Positions 25,633 through 35,534 are shown, counted from the stretch's first letter. The stretch: 64,000 bases of DNA from UBA9926 sp038131595 (GCA_038131595.1 JAYPPR010000001.1:62001-126000), one strand, 5' to 3'. Made by a program: numbers and translations. The notes: generated by a model not told the origin, from the sequence alone.

Positions 25633-27315
25633 ATGAAGCATTCAACGCTCGATCAGCCCTTGGGGCTGTGTCCAATAAGACTGATGGCACTCGCTCTGTC
25701 GGGCTGGCTCCTAACTGCGATGCCGATCAGCGCCGCCCAATTCGGTGCTTGTGATGCGGAAACGAGCCTGCAATCGGATCAGGAATCTTTCGAGGTCGGC
25801 TCGATCAACATTCGACGCCTGAATGTGTTTTCAGAGGAGCAAGCCGTCAGCTGGCCCTACAGACTTGCCAATGACGTTCATGTAGTAACCAGCGATACGC
25901 TCATCAGGCGTCAATTGCTGTTTCAGCCGGGAGATGTGGTTGATCATCACCGCTTGTTGGAATCTGAAAGGTGGCTCAGGCGTAACGAGTATCTCAGCAG
26001 TGCCTCGATTAGAGTGGATGAAAACACCGAGGCGGCCTGTAACAGGCCGCTTGACCTTATCGTGACCACTCAAGATCAATGGTCGCTGACGCCGCATCTT
26101 TCGCTGGCGAGTGGCGGAGGCGACACGAGGCTTGGGCTTGGCGTGACCGAAAAAAACCTGTTGGGGCAGGGAGTCGCGGTCAGGGTTCGGCGGGTTGAAA
26201 ATATCGATAGGGATTCGAACCAATTCGGCGTGAGCTCTAGGCATCTCTTTGGGTCACGATACACTGGTCGAGTCTGGTGGTCAGACAGCGATGATGGCGA
26301 AACCCTTCAAGCCTCATTGGGAAAGCCATTTTATTCACTGGATACTGCTCAGTCCTGGCAAGTCGAGGTCCAGGATCGAAGCTGGAAACAAGGGCAGTTC
26401 GCTGGCGGTGAAAGACTGAGCGAGCGGTTGGTTGCCTCGAAGTCTCTATCGATGGTGGCTGGGCATCTGGTGAACGCGACATCTACTCGTGCTTTTCGAT
26501 GGTTTTGGGGCGCGCGAATCTCGCGGGAGGCAAATTCGATGGACGTCGCGCTGGGTGAGCCATCGCCTCTGGGTGCAGAGCGCCGGCAGGCGATTGCGTT
26601 TGTTGGCTTTCAGTCCGTGGAAGACCGATTTTTGAGCACAAGCGATGTGGATTTGGCTGGAATGCCCGAGGACATCAGGCTTGGAGCCAATATCTGGGGG
26701 TACGGTGGCTATTCAAAGGGTAAAGGCGCGATTGGCAACCGTCCATGGTGGAAAGTAGGTGCATCGCTTGCCCCAGTGGGTAATGAGCGCGATTTGCTAG
26801 AGCTGTCGTTTGCCAGCGAGGGCTTCAAAGGGGTAGATCAATCACCGTCTGAATGGGATGCCTCAATGGCGCTTCGTTGGCTGAAAAAACAGGGCAATGG
26901 GGTTGCGTTTCAATTGAAGGGTGAAGTGGGCCGGTCCGTGCAACCGTTTACTGGTCGCGAGCGGTATCTTGGCACGATGAGTGGGCTTCGAGGCTTCAGG
27001 GAGCGATTGGTCGCAGGCGCAACGAGCACCAAGCTAACGGTCGAGCGGAGGAAGGTATTCGCAAGCGAATGGTTCAATGTCGCAAGATTAGGCTGGAGCC
27101 TATACGCGGATGCAGGCAGAGTCTGGGATAGCAGCACGCCTAACGACTTGGCGGGCACTTGGTTGACCAATGTCGGTATTGGGCTGAGAGTGATCCCCAC
27201 ACGGGCAGAGAAGGGTAAAGTGCTGCACGTCGATTTTGCGGTCCCGCTCAATCATAGAGATCATCCTGATGTGGATCGCTTTGAAGTGAGCGTTGCGATT
27301 CGTGACGGTCTGTAG
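25633..27315 (+). CDS. Omp85-superfamily outer-membrane protein (BamA/TamA-like) with a POTRA-like domain
   Basis: 560 residues with a signal peptide ending near residue 36 (PISAAQ). About residues 55-145 look like a POTRA unit (DTLIRRQLLFQPGDVVDHHRL then LRRNEYLSSASI). The rest has alternating beta-barrel sequence and includes the motif GLRGF at 451-455, equivalent to the VRGF lock of loop 6 in Omp85 proteins. Family roles are outer-membrane protein insertion or protein/lipid export. A single POTRA and moderate length distinguish it from BamA (five POTRAs) and TamA (three), so it is an accessory member of unknown client. The start is uncertain because the ribosome-binding site is weak. Confidence 0.82.
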   Translation: MKHSTLDQPLGLCPIRLMALALSGWLLTAMPISAAQFGACDAETSLQSDQESFEVGSINIRRLNVFSEEQAVSWPYRLANDVHVVTSDTLIRRQLLFQPGDVVDHHRLLESERWLRRNEYLSSASIRVDENTEAACNRPLDLIVTTQDQWSLTPHLSLASGGGDTRLGLGVTEKNLLGQGVAVRVRRVENIDRDSNQFGVSSRHLFGSRYTGRVWWSDSDDGETLQASLGKPFYSLDTAQSWQVEVQDRSWKQGQFAGGERLSERLVASKSLSMVAGHLVNATSTRAFRWFWGARISREANSMDVALGEPSPLGAERRQAIAFVGFQSVEDRFLSTSDVDLAGMPEDIRLGANIWGYGGYSKGKGAIGNRPWWKVGASLAPVGNERDLLELSFASEGFKGVDQSPSEWDASMALRWLKKQGNGVAFQLKGEVGRSVQPFTGRERYLGTMSGLRGFRERLVAGATSTKLTVERRKVFASEWFNVARLGWSLYADAGRVWDSSTPNDLAGTWLTNVGIGLRVIPTRAEKGKVLHVDFAVPLNHRDHPDVDRFEVSVAIRDGL

Positions 27316-27404
27316 TGGCTGAGCGAGGGGTTTTCCATGAGGTCTTTTTTCGCTCGCCCACAGTTAATAACCACCGATCAACAAAAATAGAGAGGCCATT
27401 AGGT

Positions 27405-27857
27405 GTGAGTGATCAAACGGATAGTCGTGATGAGATCGGCCAGGGCAGCCAGCCTGGTTCTGCTTTTTTTGATCATTTCGACGCGATGCCTTTCCATCAG
27501 TACCTTGGGTTGAAGGTTCAATCTGCAGAGAAGAATAGGGCGACGCTGAGACTGCACCGGAATGAGGAAACACCCACGGGAATTGGAGGGAGTGTTAATG
27601 GCGGCGTGTTAGCGACCATGGTGGACATGGCTGCAGTCGCAGCGGTCTTCACAGATGTGCCAGAGAACGCGATGCCAGCAGGAACGGCGGATCTTCAGAT
27701 TACCTATTTAAGGCAAGCCTCGGGGGACTACTTGGACGCGGTCGCTGAAGTCGTCAAGCGCGGGCGCCAGTTGTGCACCATTCAAGTGGCGATCGTGAAT
27801 CCAGAGGGTGTGACCTGTTGTATGGGCCGAGTGTTGTATGCGCTGAGGCCGATCTGA
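27405..27857 (+). CDS. Hotdog-fold acyl-CoA thioesterase, PaaI-like
   Basis: 150 residues from a GTG at 27405 preceded by AGAGAGG; a longer frame reaches back to 27315 but has no ribosome-binding site. The central helix segment GGSVNGGVLATMVDMAAVAAV is characteristic of PaaI/YdiI-type thioesterases, with Asn/Gly and Asp positions near the active site, and LQITYLRQASG forms the next strand. It would hydrolyse acyl- or aryl-CoA esters in the cytoplasm. It follows the outer-membrane protein gene, with no evident functional link. Confidence 0.85.
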   Translation: MSDQTDSRDEIGQGSQPGSAFFDHFDAMPFHQYLGLKVQSAEKNRATLRLHRNEETPTGIGGSVNGGVLATMVDMAAVAAVFTDVPENAMPAGTADLQITYLRQASGDYLDAVAEVVKRGRQLCTIQVAIVNPEGVTCCMGRVLYALRPI

Positions 27858-28064
27858 ATCCAATCCTCAGCGCGCGACCGCTCCGTTGATAGGTGCGAAG
27901 GATAGCAGCGTGATGTGTCGGCTTTGATATTGATCACTTGAAGCGACTATGAGCCACCCAGTAGCGAGATGGATGATTCGCGGCATACTGCGTATTTAGA
28001 GCCGTGTGAGACCGCGTCAATTGCAGGAGCCCACGGGCCAGAAATAAAAGGAGAGGTTGAAAAG

Positions 28065-28436
28065 ATGACTGACGAGAAAGCGATTAGAGAGACTATCCAG
28101 ATCTATTTTGACGCCATGTTTGAATCAGACGCGAGCAAAGTGTTTGAGGCGTTCCACGAAAACGCGAAGATCACGGGGTATATTGCTGAGAGGCTAACCG
28201 AAATGAGCGTCTCAGACTTTGCAACGTTTGTGGCTGCTCAATCCTCTGCTAAGGCTGCCGGAGAAACGCCTTTCTTAGAAGAGGTCTCATTGACCGTCGC
28301 GGGTAACACCGCCGTCGCGTTGGTCAGAGATGATTACATCGGCAACCGTTTTCTCGACACGCTCTCGTTTGTAAAGTGTGACAGGGGATGGGTCATCTAC
28401 AATAAGCTATTCCATATCGAGGGCAGTGCGGCCTAG
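28065..28436 (+). CDS. NTF2-like protein, putative lumazine-binding type
   Basis: 123 residues from the ATG at 28065, 8 bases after AAAGGAGAGG. Helical N-terminus ETIQIYFDAMFESDASKVFEAF, then AKITGY and a sheet ending DTLSFVKCDRGWVIYNKLFH, a pattern of the lumazine-binding-2/NTF2-like group. Proteins of this group bind small molecules and often have no known enzymatic role. It is a single-gene unit upstream of the convergent decarboxylase gene. Confidence 0.8.
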   Translation: MTDEKAIRETIQIYFDAMFESDASKVFEAFHENAKITGYIAERLTEMSVSDFATFVAAQSSAKAAGETPFLEEVSLTVAGNTAVALVRDDYIGNRFLDTLSFVKCDRGWVIYNKLFHIEGSAA

Positions 28437-28578
28437 TACGTTGCTAGGCCAGTACTGATTCGCTGGAACACCTACTGCGTTTCAGGATATTAGGCCTATT
28501 CGACCGATAGGTTGCTCGTCGAATGGTGGCTGCTCCCCCATCTTTGAGGGATTAGCGGCGATCACCCATCCATCCCAA

Positions 28579-29921
28579 TCATAGCGTGTCCAAGATTTGG
28601 GCGATGTCTGCTTCCGTCGTGTTCGGGTTGACGATGCAAAAGCGCAACGCGGGTTTGCCTTCAAAGCGCGTGGCGACGACAAACCCCTCACCAGAGGCCA
28701 GGAGTTTCTCGCTCCATGCATCATAGTCTGCCCGGACCAGCCGGTTCTCTCGAAGACGACGATGGATAAATTCGGACCGGCGAGCAGTCGGCAATTCGGG
28801 TGATCCTCAATGAGCCGTGCGGCTGCGTGTGTCGTGCTGATCGTGGTCTCAACGGCGTCGCTGTAGGCTTTCGTCCCGTGCGTTGCAAGGCTGAACCAAA
28901 AGGGTAGGCCTCGAGCCCTGCGGGATAAGTGATGGGCGTAATCAGAGGGATTCCACTCGCCGTCATAGAGCACCTCCAAGTATTCACCATGCTGCCTGTG
29001 GGCGGCTCGCGCGTGCTCTGGATTTCGGTATAACAGTGCGCAGCAGTCAAAGGGGGCAAACAACCACTTATGAGGATCGACAATGAAGCTATCAGCCCGC
29101 TCAATGCCGTTAAAGGAGGGCCGGGCAGAGGGCGCGGCTAGGCCTGCACCCCCATAAGCACCATCCACGTGCATCCACCAGTCATTGGCGCTGCAGACAT
29201 CAGCGATCCCTTCGAGATCATCGATGATGCCGAGGTTCGTCGTACCGCTTGTCCCGACGACCGCAAAGATCCGAGCTAGGTCCTCGCTGTCCAGTTGCGC
29301 TACAAACGACGTGAGATCCTCGCCCGTTAGCCGCGGTCCACCGGGAACCGGCATGACGTCGACATCCATGACGTAACCCGCTTGCGCGATGGAGGCGTGG
29401 GCGCCGGATGAGGTCAGGATCGCGCCGCGGCCCTGATGCCCTGTTCGGTGCCGGAAGGCGCTTCGAGCAGCGACAAGCGCGCTTAAGTTTCCTGCGGTAC
29501 CTCCGCTGACAAATACGCCTCCGCTCGATTCGGGGAAGCCAGCTAAGTCTGAGAGCCAGCGCAGTGCCTCGTTCTCAGCGAAGATGGCGCCTGCGGCTTC
29601 CATCCAAGAGTTGGCGCAGAAACTCGATGAACCCACCACCAGATCGAATAGGATGGACGCTTCGGTGGGCGCTGCGGGGATAAAAGAGAGATACCTCGGG
29701 TGGTCACCCGAAATACAAGCCGGGGCAAGCACCTCCTCAAAGACCTTTAGCGCACGCTCACCGCCAATGCCTTCGGCGGTGATGGTCTGTCCGGCGCGTT
29801 CCCTGAGCGTTGCCGCGTCAATGGGGCCATCAAGTGGTGGAGGGTCCATTCGAATGCGTTCGAGCGCATAGCGAATATTGGCTTGGGCAATTGCCTCAGC
29901 CTGCTCGTCAAAGGTATGCAT
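28579..29921 (-). CDS. Pyridoxal-phosphate-dependent amino-acid decarboxylase family protein, split by a frameshift
   Basis: About 447 residues after joining two frames. Group II decarboxylase/AADC features are GNLSALVAARSAF, GAHASIAQAG, WWMHVDGAYGGAG and FIVDPHKWLFAPFDC, with the PLP Lys at 285. Near 28746 (GTCTTCGAGAGAACC on the minus strand) one missing base separates NLSIVVF from RENRLVRADYDAW. The downstream frame continues naturally to GKPALRFCIVNPNTTEADI and stops at 28579, whereas the unrepaired frame gives an unrelated tail to 28482. The enzyme would decarboxylate an aromatic or other L-amino acid in the cytoplasm. It is a probable sequencing error rather than a pseudogene. Confidence 0.85.
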
Positions 29922-30181
29922 GAGTGGCCAACCTCGTTTGAGAAGTGGTCGTCATTATATGAGGTGCTGCGCTTACAACGAAGCGAAGAATGCCTCCATG
30001 AGGACTTGCACGTGTTCAGAGCGCCGCAGTTGCGGTAACCCATTCCTTGATCTAAAGGCTGTATCGGATAGATAGAAAACTGGTGAGAGCGAGGCCAATG
30101 GTGCTCCGTCAGGGTAACTAGACAAGCCGAAGCGGCTCGCGTAGCGTCAAAATTTCGGGAATAACAACACGAGGAAGCGTG

Positions 30182-30958
30182 ATGGAGCTACGCGATAAGG
30201 TTGTCGTGATTACCGGTGGCAGTGGCGGGATTGGTCGCGCAATGGCCGCCGCTTTTTTGGCGGAGGGAGCGAGGGAAGTCACGCTCGCAGATTTAAATCC
30301 TGAGCAGGTGCACGCGGCTGCTGCAGAACTCGACTGTCAGGCCGCGGTGTGCGATGTCACCGATGAAGCTGCCATGACTCGATTGGTCGAAGATGTCATC
30401 GAGCGGTCAGGGCGAATCGACCTTTTTTGCTCTAACGCTGGTGCAGGTGGTGAGGGGGTTCTGACCGATGCCACGAATGACGTATGGCAAAAGCAGTGGG
30501 ATCTCCACGTGATGAGTCATGTCTACGCGGCAAGAGCGGTGCTTCCCTCCATGATAGAACGCGGTGAGGGATATCTGCTCAATACCGCCTCCGCGGCGGG
30601 ACTACTCGCTGCACTGGGATCGGGCCCTTACTCGGTGACCAAAGCCGCCGCGGTTAAGCTCGCTGAATTTCTGTCGATTACCCATGGCGATGAAGGCATT
30701 AAGGTGTCGGTGCTCTGCCCTCAAGGAGTGAACACAGCCATGGCACCCAAATCGCTCGGTGATGGTCAGACAGACGGCATTATCGAGCCTGAGCAATTGG
30801 CGCAAACAGTGGTTGAAACGCTCAGGGAGGAGCGCTTTTATGTGCTACCTCATCCAGAGGTCGAGGAGTACGTGCGCCGCAAGGGTGACAATGTGGATCG
30901 ATGGCTGCATGGCATGCGACGCCTAAGGCGGGCAACCCTTGAAGGTGACTCCGCCTAG
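30182..30958 (+). CDS. Short-chain dehydrogenase/reductase (SDR)
   Basis: 258 residues from the ATG at 30182, preceded by GAGGAAG; a GTG one codon upstream is less likely. The NAD(P)-binding TGGSGGIG, the structural SNAGAG (variant of NNAG), Ser in NTASAAG and the YSVTK catalytic pair are all present. The C-terminal part diverges from FabG-like SDRs, so the substrate is open. It converges with another SDR gene across 24 bases. Confidence 0.9.
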   Translation: MELRDKVVVITGGSGGIGRAMAAAFLAEGAREVTLADLNPEQVHAAAAELDCQAAVCDVTDEAAMTRLVEDVIERSGRIDLFCSNAGAGGEGVLTDATNDVWQKQWDLHVMSHVYAARAVLPSMIERGEGYLLNTASAAGLLAALGSGPYSVTKAAAVKLAEFLSITHGDEGIKVSVLCPQGVNTAMAPKSLGDGQTDGIIEPEQLAQTVVETLREERFYVLPHPEVEEYVRRKGDNVDRWLHGMRRLRRATLEGDSA

Positions 30959-30982
30959 TTTGACGCCTTTGGGTGCCCCTGA

Positions 30983-31873
30983 TTAGGAGGCGGTTGAGTC
31001 GGGTTCTGCCGGTAAGTCCCGCAGCGGGCGCGTATTTCGCATTAAGTAAAGCGGCAAATTAATGATGGGCAGAAGCCACTCGTAGTGCATCGGCGTAATC
31101 CGTTGCGCGAGGTCCATCAGCACCGCATCTAGGCCAACGAAGATCCTTCTTTTCTTCTTTTTAACGCCAGACAGAATGATTTCTGCGGCCCGGCTTGGAT
31201 GCATCCCTTTTGCCCTGAACATTTCTGCCATTTGGTCTCTATCAAAATCGGGACCGAGCCTTGAGGCATCATCTTCATTAAACCTTGAGTTAGCGACGAT
31301 ATTGGTACCCACGTGACCAGGGTGCACGCAATGAACTTGTATGGGGGAATCTTTAAATTCTTTTGCGAGACTTTCGGTGAAGCCGCGAACCCCGAACTTA
31401 GTCGCATGGTAGACCGACTGCCCGGCAACGGCGATCATGCCAAAAATGGAGGAGGTATTTACAAGCACGGCTTCGGGTCGATCCTTTAAATAGGGTAGGA
31501 ATGCGCGTGAAGATTTCACAACCCCATTGAGATTGATGTTCATGACCCAATCCCAATCGGTTTCAGACATACCTTCAAACGTTGAACCTACCGTGACACC
31601 CGCATTATTGAATACGAGATCAACGCTACCGTGATGGGCAATCACCGCCTCGGGTAACTGCTCGATTTGGTCCATGTCACCCATGTCCACCACATGCGAT
31701 GACACAGCAACATTGTATTGCTTCACCATTGCGGCGGTGGCTGAGAGCGTCTCCTCGTTGATATCTGTAATCGCCACATTTGCACCTGCCTTGGCGAGCA
31801 GAACGGCGAGGTACCGCCCCATGCCTGATCCTGCGCCCGTGATAACGGCCGTCTTCCCTGAGAAATCTTTCAT
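30983..31873 (-). CDS. Short-chain dehydrogenase/reductase with C-terminal extension
   Basis: 296 residues. TGAGSGMG and NNAG bind cofactor; NTSSIFG and YHATK hold the catalytic Ser, Tyr and Lys. An extra C-terminal part (from about residue 245, GVKKKKRRIFVG then LPIINLPLYL) is typical of the membrane-associated retinol/sterol dehydrogenase-like SDRs. Substrate unknown. It is read towards the convergent SDR gene, and its start faces a repeat-containing intergenic region. Confidence 0.9.
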   Translation of the reverse strand: MKDFSGKTAVITGAGSGMGRYLAVLLAKAGANVAITDINEETLSATAAMVKQYNVAVSSHVVDMGDMDQIEQLPEAVIAHHGSVDLVFNNAGVTVGSTFEGMSETDWDWVMNINLNGVVKSSRAFLPYLKDRPEAVLVNTSSIFGMIAVAGQSVYHATKFGVRGFTESLAKEFKDSPIQVHCVHPGHVGTNIVANSRFNEDDASRLGPDFDRDQMAEMFRAKGMHPSRAAEIILSGVKKKKRRIFVGLDAVLMDLAQRITPMHYEWLLPIINLPLYLMRNTRPLRDLPAEPDSTAS

Positions 31874-32323
31874 CGTCTTTGCCTCCGCTCATCGCAGTAA
31901 AAACCATCTTATCCTTCCGTGACAAGCCCTGGTCTAGGGTGGCTGGACTGGCTAGGAGACCCCGGTCTGACCATCGCCGGCGTTGTTTGGCATGTGGGAT
32001 GATTAGCCTGGTTGTAAAGGTCATGGAATTCGGCCTTGACGCCTTGCCGGTGACCTATTCATGATCGAACCGCAGATAGCAGATAGCAGATAGCAGATAG
32101 CAGATAGCAGATAGCAGATAGCAGATAGCAGATAGCAGATAGCAGATAGCAGATAGCAGATAGCAGATAGCAGATAGCAGCTAGTGGCGCTTCAAGCCAA
32201 GCGGAGATACCTGGACTATGAGGCTTGGCTGAAGTCTAAAGTGTCGAGACGTTGGACTTCAGATAGCAAGCGAGTGCTGTAGACGTTAGAAGCCTTTCTA
32301 GACACACAAGTAAGAGAGAATCC
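31874..32323. other. Divergent intergenic region with a 7-bp tandem array
   Basis: 450 bases between the leftward SDR and the rightward methyltransferase. The AGATAGC array (32074-32178) takes up the middle. One extra AGATAGC copy occurs alone near 32259. I see no gene and no firm promoter. Confidence 0.5.
32074..32178. repeat. 7-bp tandem repeat, unit AGATAGC, 15 exact copies
   Basis: Fifteen identical copies run without interruption, ending in a degenerate AGCTAGT. This is the longest and purest of the short arrays in the window. It lies between divergent genes, about 200 bases before the SDR start and 146 before the methyltransferase start. Confidence 0.98.
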
Positions 32324-33148
32324 ATGACATCGATCGCGAACCCAAATCAAGCGGAATATTGGAATGGTGATGCAGGCTCAGCTTGGGTGAAACACCAGGA
32401 GCGATTGGATGCCGTGCTGGCGCCCTTCACAGAGGCGTCGCTGCTGGCGATGGGTGAAATCAAGGGACTGCGGGTATTGGACGTTGGCTGTGGCTGCGGT
32501 GAATCGACCGAAATGCTGGCTGAGCGCCAAGCGGACGTGACTGGGCTTGATATCTCGGCACCGATGATCGCTCGCGCAACCGAGCGAAGCGCAAAAAGCG
32601 GCGCGGTTCAATTTGTCTGTGGTGACGCCGCAACCTTTCAAGACAATGCCGGGTTCGACAGGATGTATTCTCGCTTTGGCTGTATGTTTTTTGAGAATCC
32701 GGTCGCCTCGTTTGAGCATTTGAGGCAGTTATTGCGCAACGGTGGCTCGGCGCAGTTGATGTGTTGGCAGTCGCCCCGGGACAACCCTTGGATGGCCATT
32801 GCCGGGCGCGCGATTGCACCCTTTCTTCCCGATCAACCTCCGCGCGACCCGAGAGCGCCAGGTCCCTTTGCTTTTGCTGATCAAGACTACGTGACTGGCA
32901 TACTAGCGCAGGCCGGGTTCACGGAGATTCACTTCGAGTCGGTGCAGCGGTCCGTTCTAATGGCGCCTTCCGTTGAGGAGGCCATCGCGTTTCAAATGGA
33001 CATTGGACCGGCTGCCCGTTCATTGCGGTCGATGGATGAATCAACAAGAGCTGAAGCCTTGGCTGCGATTCATGGCGCGCTTGCGCCCTATCTGACTGAT
33101 GCTGGTGTGGAAATGCGTGGTGCCGTTTGGTTAATCCGAGCCAGCTAG
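32324..33148 (+). CDS. Class I SAM-dependent methyltransferase
   Basis: 274 residues. Motif I is VLDVGCGCGESTEML, with the acidic residue of motif II in VTGLDIS and a motif III-like QFVCGDAATF. The N-terminus AEYWNGDAGSAWVKHQERLDA resembles ubiquinone/menaquinone-type and small-molecule methyltransferases. The substrate is unknown. A hairpin-forming sequence follows the stop. Neighbouring SDR genes could share a pathway but nothing in the sequence proves it. Confidence 0.87.
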   Translation: MTSIANPNQAEYWNGDAGSAWVKHQERLDAVLAPFTEASLLAMGEIKGLRVLDVGCGCGESTEMLAERQADVTGLDISAPMIARATERSAKSGAVQFVCGDAATFQDNAGFDRMYSRFGCMFFENPVASFEHLRQLLRNGGSAQLMCWQSPRDNPWMAIAGRAIAPFLPDQPPRDPRAPGPFAFADQDYVTGILAQAGFTEIHFESVQRSVLMAPSVEEAIAFQMDIGPAARSLRSMDESTRAEALAAIHGALAPYLTDAGVEMRGAVWLIRAS

Positions 33149-33190
33149 CTGACACGCATTGCTCGCTCGCAAAGCGAGGGCTCGGTCAGC
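33148..33190 (+). other. Nested inverted repeat after the methyltransferase gene
   Basis: An outer pair GCTGAC (33148-33153) / GTCAGC (33185-33190) encloses an inner stem CTCGCT (33162-33167) / AGCGAG (33173-33178) with loop CGCAA. It could stabilise mRNA or help termination, but there is no T run. Confidence 0.35.
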
Positions 33191-33316
33191 CATTTGGAGA
33201 TGAGACGCAGAGCGATCTGAAGTCGCCTGAACTCGGGCCAGCACGTACCGAGAGTGTGTAAGAGATCAAGTTTTAACAATAAGACATCGACAGTCATCAC
33301 AGGGAGAAGCGTCACT

Positions 33317-34081
33317 ATGAAGTTAGAGCAAACCATTGCCATTGTTACCGGTTCCTCCTCTGGAGTGGGTGCGGCCACTGCGAAGCAAATCGCTGCAGCA
33401 GGAGGGAAGGTCGTCATCAATTATGCAAGCAAAGATCAGGCCGCGAAGGAAGTGGCTGAAGAATGCCGCGCGCTTGGCGGAGAAGCGGTTGTTTGCAAAG
33501 GGGATGTCAGTGATGACGCGGCCTGCCAGCAATTAGTTCAGACTGCTGTCGAACACTTTGGCGGCTTGAATTGCCTCATCAATAATGCAGGGACCACGAA
33601 ATTTAACGCGCATGAGCACTTGGCAGGCTTAACCGATGATGACTTCTATCGGATTTATGGGGTGAACGTGGTCGGTCCTTATCAAATGGTCAGAGCAGCA
33701 GAGTCGGCACTGCGCGCCGCCAAAGAGTCGGTAGTCGTCAACGTTGCCTCGATTGCCGGTGTCCGAGGGGTGGGTTCCTCAATCGCTTATGCGGCTTCTA
33801 AAGGCGCATTGATCACGATGACGCAGTCCCTTGCCCGGGTCATGGGGCCGGAAGTGCGTGTGAACGCCGTTTGCCCAGGGTTTATTGAGGGCGATTGGCT
33901 CGCAGAGGGAATGGGGCAAGCAGTCTATGACCGCTCGCTGGCGAGTCTTCGAGAGCGAACACCCCTTCAAACGGTCTGTACGCCTGAGACGGTGGCAGAT
34001 TCTATTGTGGGCTTCATCACGGCACACGGTGTGGTGACTGGCCAGCATCTCGTGCTCGATGGCGGGCACTTGCTTCTGTAA
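33317..34081 (+). CDS. FabG-like short-chain dehydrogenase/reductase
   Basis: 254 residues from the ATG at 33317 after AGGGAGAAG. Full SDR signature: TGSSSGVG, NNAG, NVASIAG with catalytic Ser and YAASK with Tyr/Lys, plus the late NAVCPGFI and VTGQHLVLDGGH segments that mark FabG-like members. Such enzymes oxidise or reduce hydroxy or keto groups on acyl or ring substrates. It lies between unrelated single genes. Confidence 0.92.
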   Translation: MKLEQTIAIVTGSSSGVGAATAKQIAAAGGKVVINYASKDQAAKEVAEECRALGGEAVVCKGDVSDDAACQQLVQTAVEHFGGLNCLINNAGTTKFNAHEHLAGLTDDDFYRIYGVNVVGPYQMVRAAESALRAAKESVVVNVASIAGVRGVGSSIAYAASKGALITMTQSLARVMGPEVRVNAVCPGFIEGDWLAEGMGQAVYDRSLASLRERTPLQTVCTPETVADSIVGFITAHGVVTGQHLVLDGGHLLL

Positions 34082-34179
34082 ACCAGAATCAGAATGGGTA
34101 AATATTAACGCTTGCTAGCCTCGAGGAAGGTAACGGCGAGAGGTCCGATGGGAGAGACGTGGGAGAGCGCGTTTTTTCT

Positions 34180-34515
34180 CTAAACCGTCTCGTCGACATT
34201 CTGTCCCAGGCGCTGCCAGTCTCGATCGTTTTCGAGCATGACGGAGACCGATTGAGCACCCCTTGAAGCATGGGCAGTCATCGATGACTCAGTACCTCTG
34301 CCTCGCACGACCTGATAGGTCTCACTCGCGGTGGCGGCATTGCGTGAAGACGAGGCGAGTAGATTGAGATTAGCGTTGACAGCAGGCATGACCCTGCCGT
34401 TTTCCTGGCGTGTGTCGATCGCGCCCTGCATCGAGGCGGCGTCCGCTTTGGGCATTCCGCGGTCCATAGTCGGCGTCGCGGTGGAGACAGGATATGGGCT
34501 GCTCGCTACATTCAT
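34180..34515 (-). CDS. Small hypothetical protein, Ser/Ala-rich
   Basis: 111 residues without signal peptide or membrane helix. It is rich in Ala, Ser, Asn and Met, including MPAVNANLNLLASSSRNAATASE. I do not recognise it. The frame is clean and the composition is not like a shadow frame, but the ribosome-binding site is weak. It might be the second gene after the leftward SDR at 34576, 60 bases away. Confidence 0.45.
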   Translation of the reverse strand: MNVASSPYPVSTATPTMDRGMPKADAASMQGAIDTRQENGRVMPAVNANLNLLASSSRNAATASETYQVVRGRGTESSMTAHASRGAQSVSVMLENDRDWQRLGQNVDETV

Positions 34516-34526
34516 AAGTAAAGCTT

Positions 34527-34541
34527 ACCCCAAAATGGGGT
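34527..34541. other. Perfect inverted repeat ACCCC-5-GGGGT between two leftward genes
   Basis: Arms of five bases around AAAAT, between the stop of the leftward SDR and the start of the small hypothetical gene. It could be an operator or part of an attenuator. No T run follows in either direction. Confidence 0.3.
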
Positions 34542-34575
34542 TAAACATTGCCTCTCTACGAGCCTAATCAAATCA

Positions 34576-35448
34576 TCAGTGAGCTAGTGCGGGTTCCTCT
34601 AGGCCCAACAGCGCGAGACTCTCGCTCCACAGCGCTTCTTGCGCCTCAACATTTAGTGCGATGCTCGCAGCGCTGACCTCCTTGCCTTGGTCAAAATATC
34701 GGCCTGTGATGGATTGATACGCTGGGTCGCTCGCGAGCATGATGGAGGTTTCTGCACCGCGCTCTGCGGAGATAAAGACGAGCCCGATGAGCATTCTCAC
34801 TATCCAGGGTAAATCTCGAACAATATCTGTCCGAACGCCGCCTGGGTGCAGCGCGTTGGAGGTAACAGGCGTCTCTTCAAGACGTCTTGCCAATGCGAAA
34901 GCAAAGAGCACATTGGCCAGTTTTGATTGCGCGTAAGCCGTTTGCGCGTTGTACCCCTTCGTGGTTCTGAAACTTGTCGGGTTGATTTTTCCTTTCTTGT
35001 GCAGCATTGACGAGACGGTGATCACGCGTGCCGAAGGCGCGGAGAGCAGCTGAGGAAGAAGACCCAAGGTGAGTTTCATATGTGCCAAATGGTTCACGCC
35101 GATTTGTAATTCGAAACCGTCCTCGGTGGTTTGAGCCTTGGTGGGAAAACAGCCCGCATTGTTGATCAATACATCGATCGGCTCTCCCTCTCGTTGGACG
35201 TTCTCGATCAGTGCCTCAACGCTCGCAAGAGAGCCAAGGTCAACGGCCAGATTTCGTGCAGGAGTGACGGCCTCTGCATTGATAGATTGCAGGGCAGCTT
35301 CGGTTTTATCGCTGGCTCTGCCTGCGATAAGCACGGTGGCACCTTTTGCTGCCAGCTGCTTTGCCGTCACGAGACCAATGCCGCTGTTACCTCCCGTGAT
35401 AATGACGCGTTGACCGGTTAATGCTTGACGATTGATGTCAGGTTCCAT
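34576..35448 (-). CDS. Short-chain dehydrogenase/reductase, retinol-dehydrogenase-like
   Basis: 290 residues. TGGNSGIG and NNAGCF at the cofactor site; VSSMLHKKGKIN with the catalytic Ser and YAQSKLAN with Tyr/Lys follow the pattern of retinol-dehydrogenase/WW-domain-oxidoreductase-like SDRs. HPGGVRTDIVRDLP is the usual segment after the active site. Substrate unknown. The gene starts 86 bases from the divergent PPOX-fold gene, so a shared control region is likely. Confidence 0.9.
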   Translation of the reverse strand: MEPDINRQALTGQRVIITGGNSGIGLVTAKQLAAKGATVLIAGRASDKTEAALQSINAEAVTPARNLAVDLGSLASVEALIENVQREGEPIDVLINNAGCFPTKAQTTEDGFELQIGVNHLAHMKLTLGLLPQLLSAPSARVITVSSMLHKKGKINPTSFRTTKGYNAQTAYAQSKLANVLFAFALARRLEETPVTSNALHPGGVRTDIVRDLPWIVRMLIGLVFISAERGAETSIMLASDPAYQSITGRYFDQGKEVSAASIALNVEAQEALWSESLALLGLEEPALAH

Positions 35449-35534
35449 TGGCAGCCTCGATGCGTGATGCGTTGACGATGAGCGGACAATAGCACTATGT
35501 TGCGGGTGAGTTCGAACGATGGAGAGTTTCGCGG

